A stretch of DNA of 64,000 nucleotides, from assembly GCF_001661915.1 (NCBI RefSeq), contig NZ_LYWY01000039.1, positions 1-64,000 of the forward strand, in the 5' to 3' direction. Shown piece after piece: positions 63,956 through 64,000 of this stretch (within the stretch, counting starts at the first letter, position 1; every line of letters begins with the position of its first letter). Source of the stretch: Croceicoccus pelagius (GTDB taxonomy: Bacteria; Pseudomonadota; Alphaproteobacteria; Sphingomonadales; Sphingomonadaceae). The notes under the pieces were generated by a model. That model had not been told where the DNA came from. It saw nothing but the letters and a program-made list of their open reading frames with translations, and ran no database searches. The translations under genes and the position numbers were made by a program.

Positions 63956-64000
63956 ATGTCGGGCAAGGTCGATCATATCGTGATCGCTGGTGGCGGAACC
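63956..64000 (+). CDS. start of a probable FAD-dependent tryptophan-halogenase-like protein (cut by window edge)
   Basis: Only 15 codons are visible: MSGKVDHIVIAGGGT. The beta-strand followed by GGG is the start of an FAD-binding GxGxxG motif. In sphingomonads and caulobacters, receptors of the preceding clade are very often followed by tryptophan-7-halogenase-family flavoproteins with this N-terminus, so that is the best guess. Any Rossmann-fold flavoprotein remains possible. Confidence 0.5.
   Translation, partial: MSGKVDHIVIAGGGT

Overview
The window looks like a GC-rich alphaproteobacterial chromosome segment, most likely a sphingomonad (order Sphingomonadales). The reasons are two large TonB-dependent receptors, stand-alone Rieske oxygenase alpha subunits, several TetR regulators, a GspC-to-GspN type II secretion locus of alphaproteobacterial type, and the general codon use. 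No rRNA or plasmid functions are present, so genus and species cannot be fixed from the sequence.

Region 1 (1-17.8 kb) is a catabolic cluster. Its left edge is an IS6-family transposase whose right end has replaced the 3' end of an SMP-30/gluconolactonase gene. It continues with a TetR regulator; an operon of Rieske oxygenase, VOC protein, SDR and Rieske oxygenase (2.47-6.63 kb); the housekeeping tRNA methyltransferase gene trmL; an opposite-strand operon of Rieske oxygenase, VOC protein and GMC oxidoreductase (10.94-7.52 kb); a frameshifted TonB-dependent receptor; a second TetR; an SDR and a medium-chain reductase; a 66-codon remnant of a fourth Rieske gene; and a MaoC hydratase with a CitE-like C-C lyase. 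These parts suggest uptake, oxygenation, alcohol oxidation, ring or lactone opening and CoA-linked chain cleavage of an unidentified hydrophobic or aromatic substrate. No ferredoxin, reductase or small oxygenase subunit is encoded here. The cluster ends at a tRNA-Thr gene (17.9 kb) whose 3' end faces it.

Region 2 (18-22 kb) carries an RNase H-like hypothetical gene, rarA, a membrane protein and a GT4 glycosyltransferase. Region 3 (22.2-30.9 kb) is a tightly coupled type II secretion operon, gspC-D-E-F-G-L-M-N, with the minor pseudopilin genes H, I, J and K missing between G and L. Region 4 (30.9-40.2 kb) is mostly housekeeping: dps, a queuosine-precursor transporter, adenosine kinase with a LOG-family gene, an amidohydrolase, the serS-surE-potassium channel operon and a sulfotransferase.

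Region 5 (40.2-50.7 kb) is a three-gene operon of a 1131-residue transglutaminase/DUF2126 protein, a circularly permuted ATP-grasp/alpha-E fusion and a small transglutaminase-like protein. It is transcribed divergently from a fused 5-oxoprolinase. This is a poorly understood amide-bond-forming system. Region 6 (50.8-60.6 kb) holds fatty-acid and leucine catabolism: a flavodoxin-like quinone reductase, an acyl-CoA dehydrogenase divergent from its TetR, a LysR regulator, and an ivd-(membrane ORF)-mccB-(hypothetical)-mccA operon. Matching inverted repeats lie in front of lysR and in front of ivd. Two orphan Fis-type HTH tails lie in this region. Region 7 (60.7-64 kb) is a second TonB-dependent receptor behind a repeated operator, followed by a strong hairpin and the first 15 codons of a probable flavin-dependent (tryptophan-halogenase-like) protein at the window edge.

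Two structures stand out: the uncharacterised Rieske cluster with its degraded members, and the transglutaminase/ATP-grasp/alpha-E operon beside a 5-oxoprolinase.
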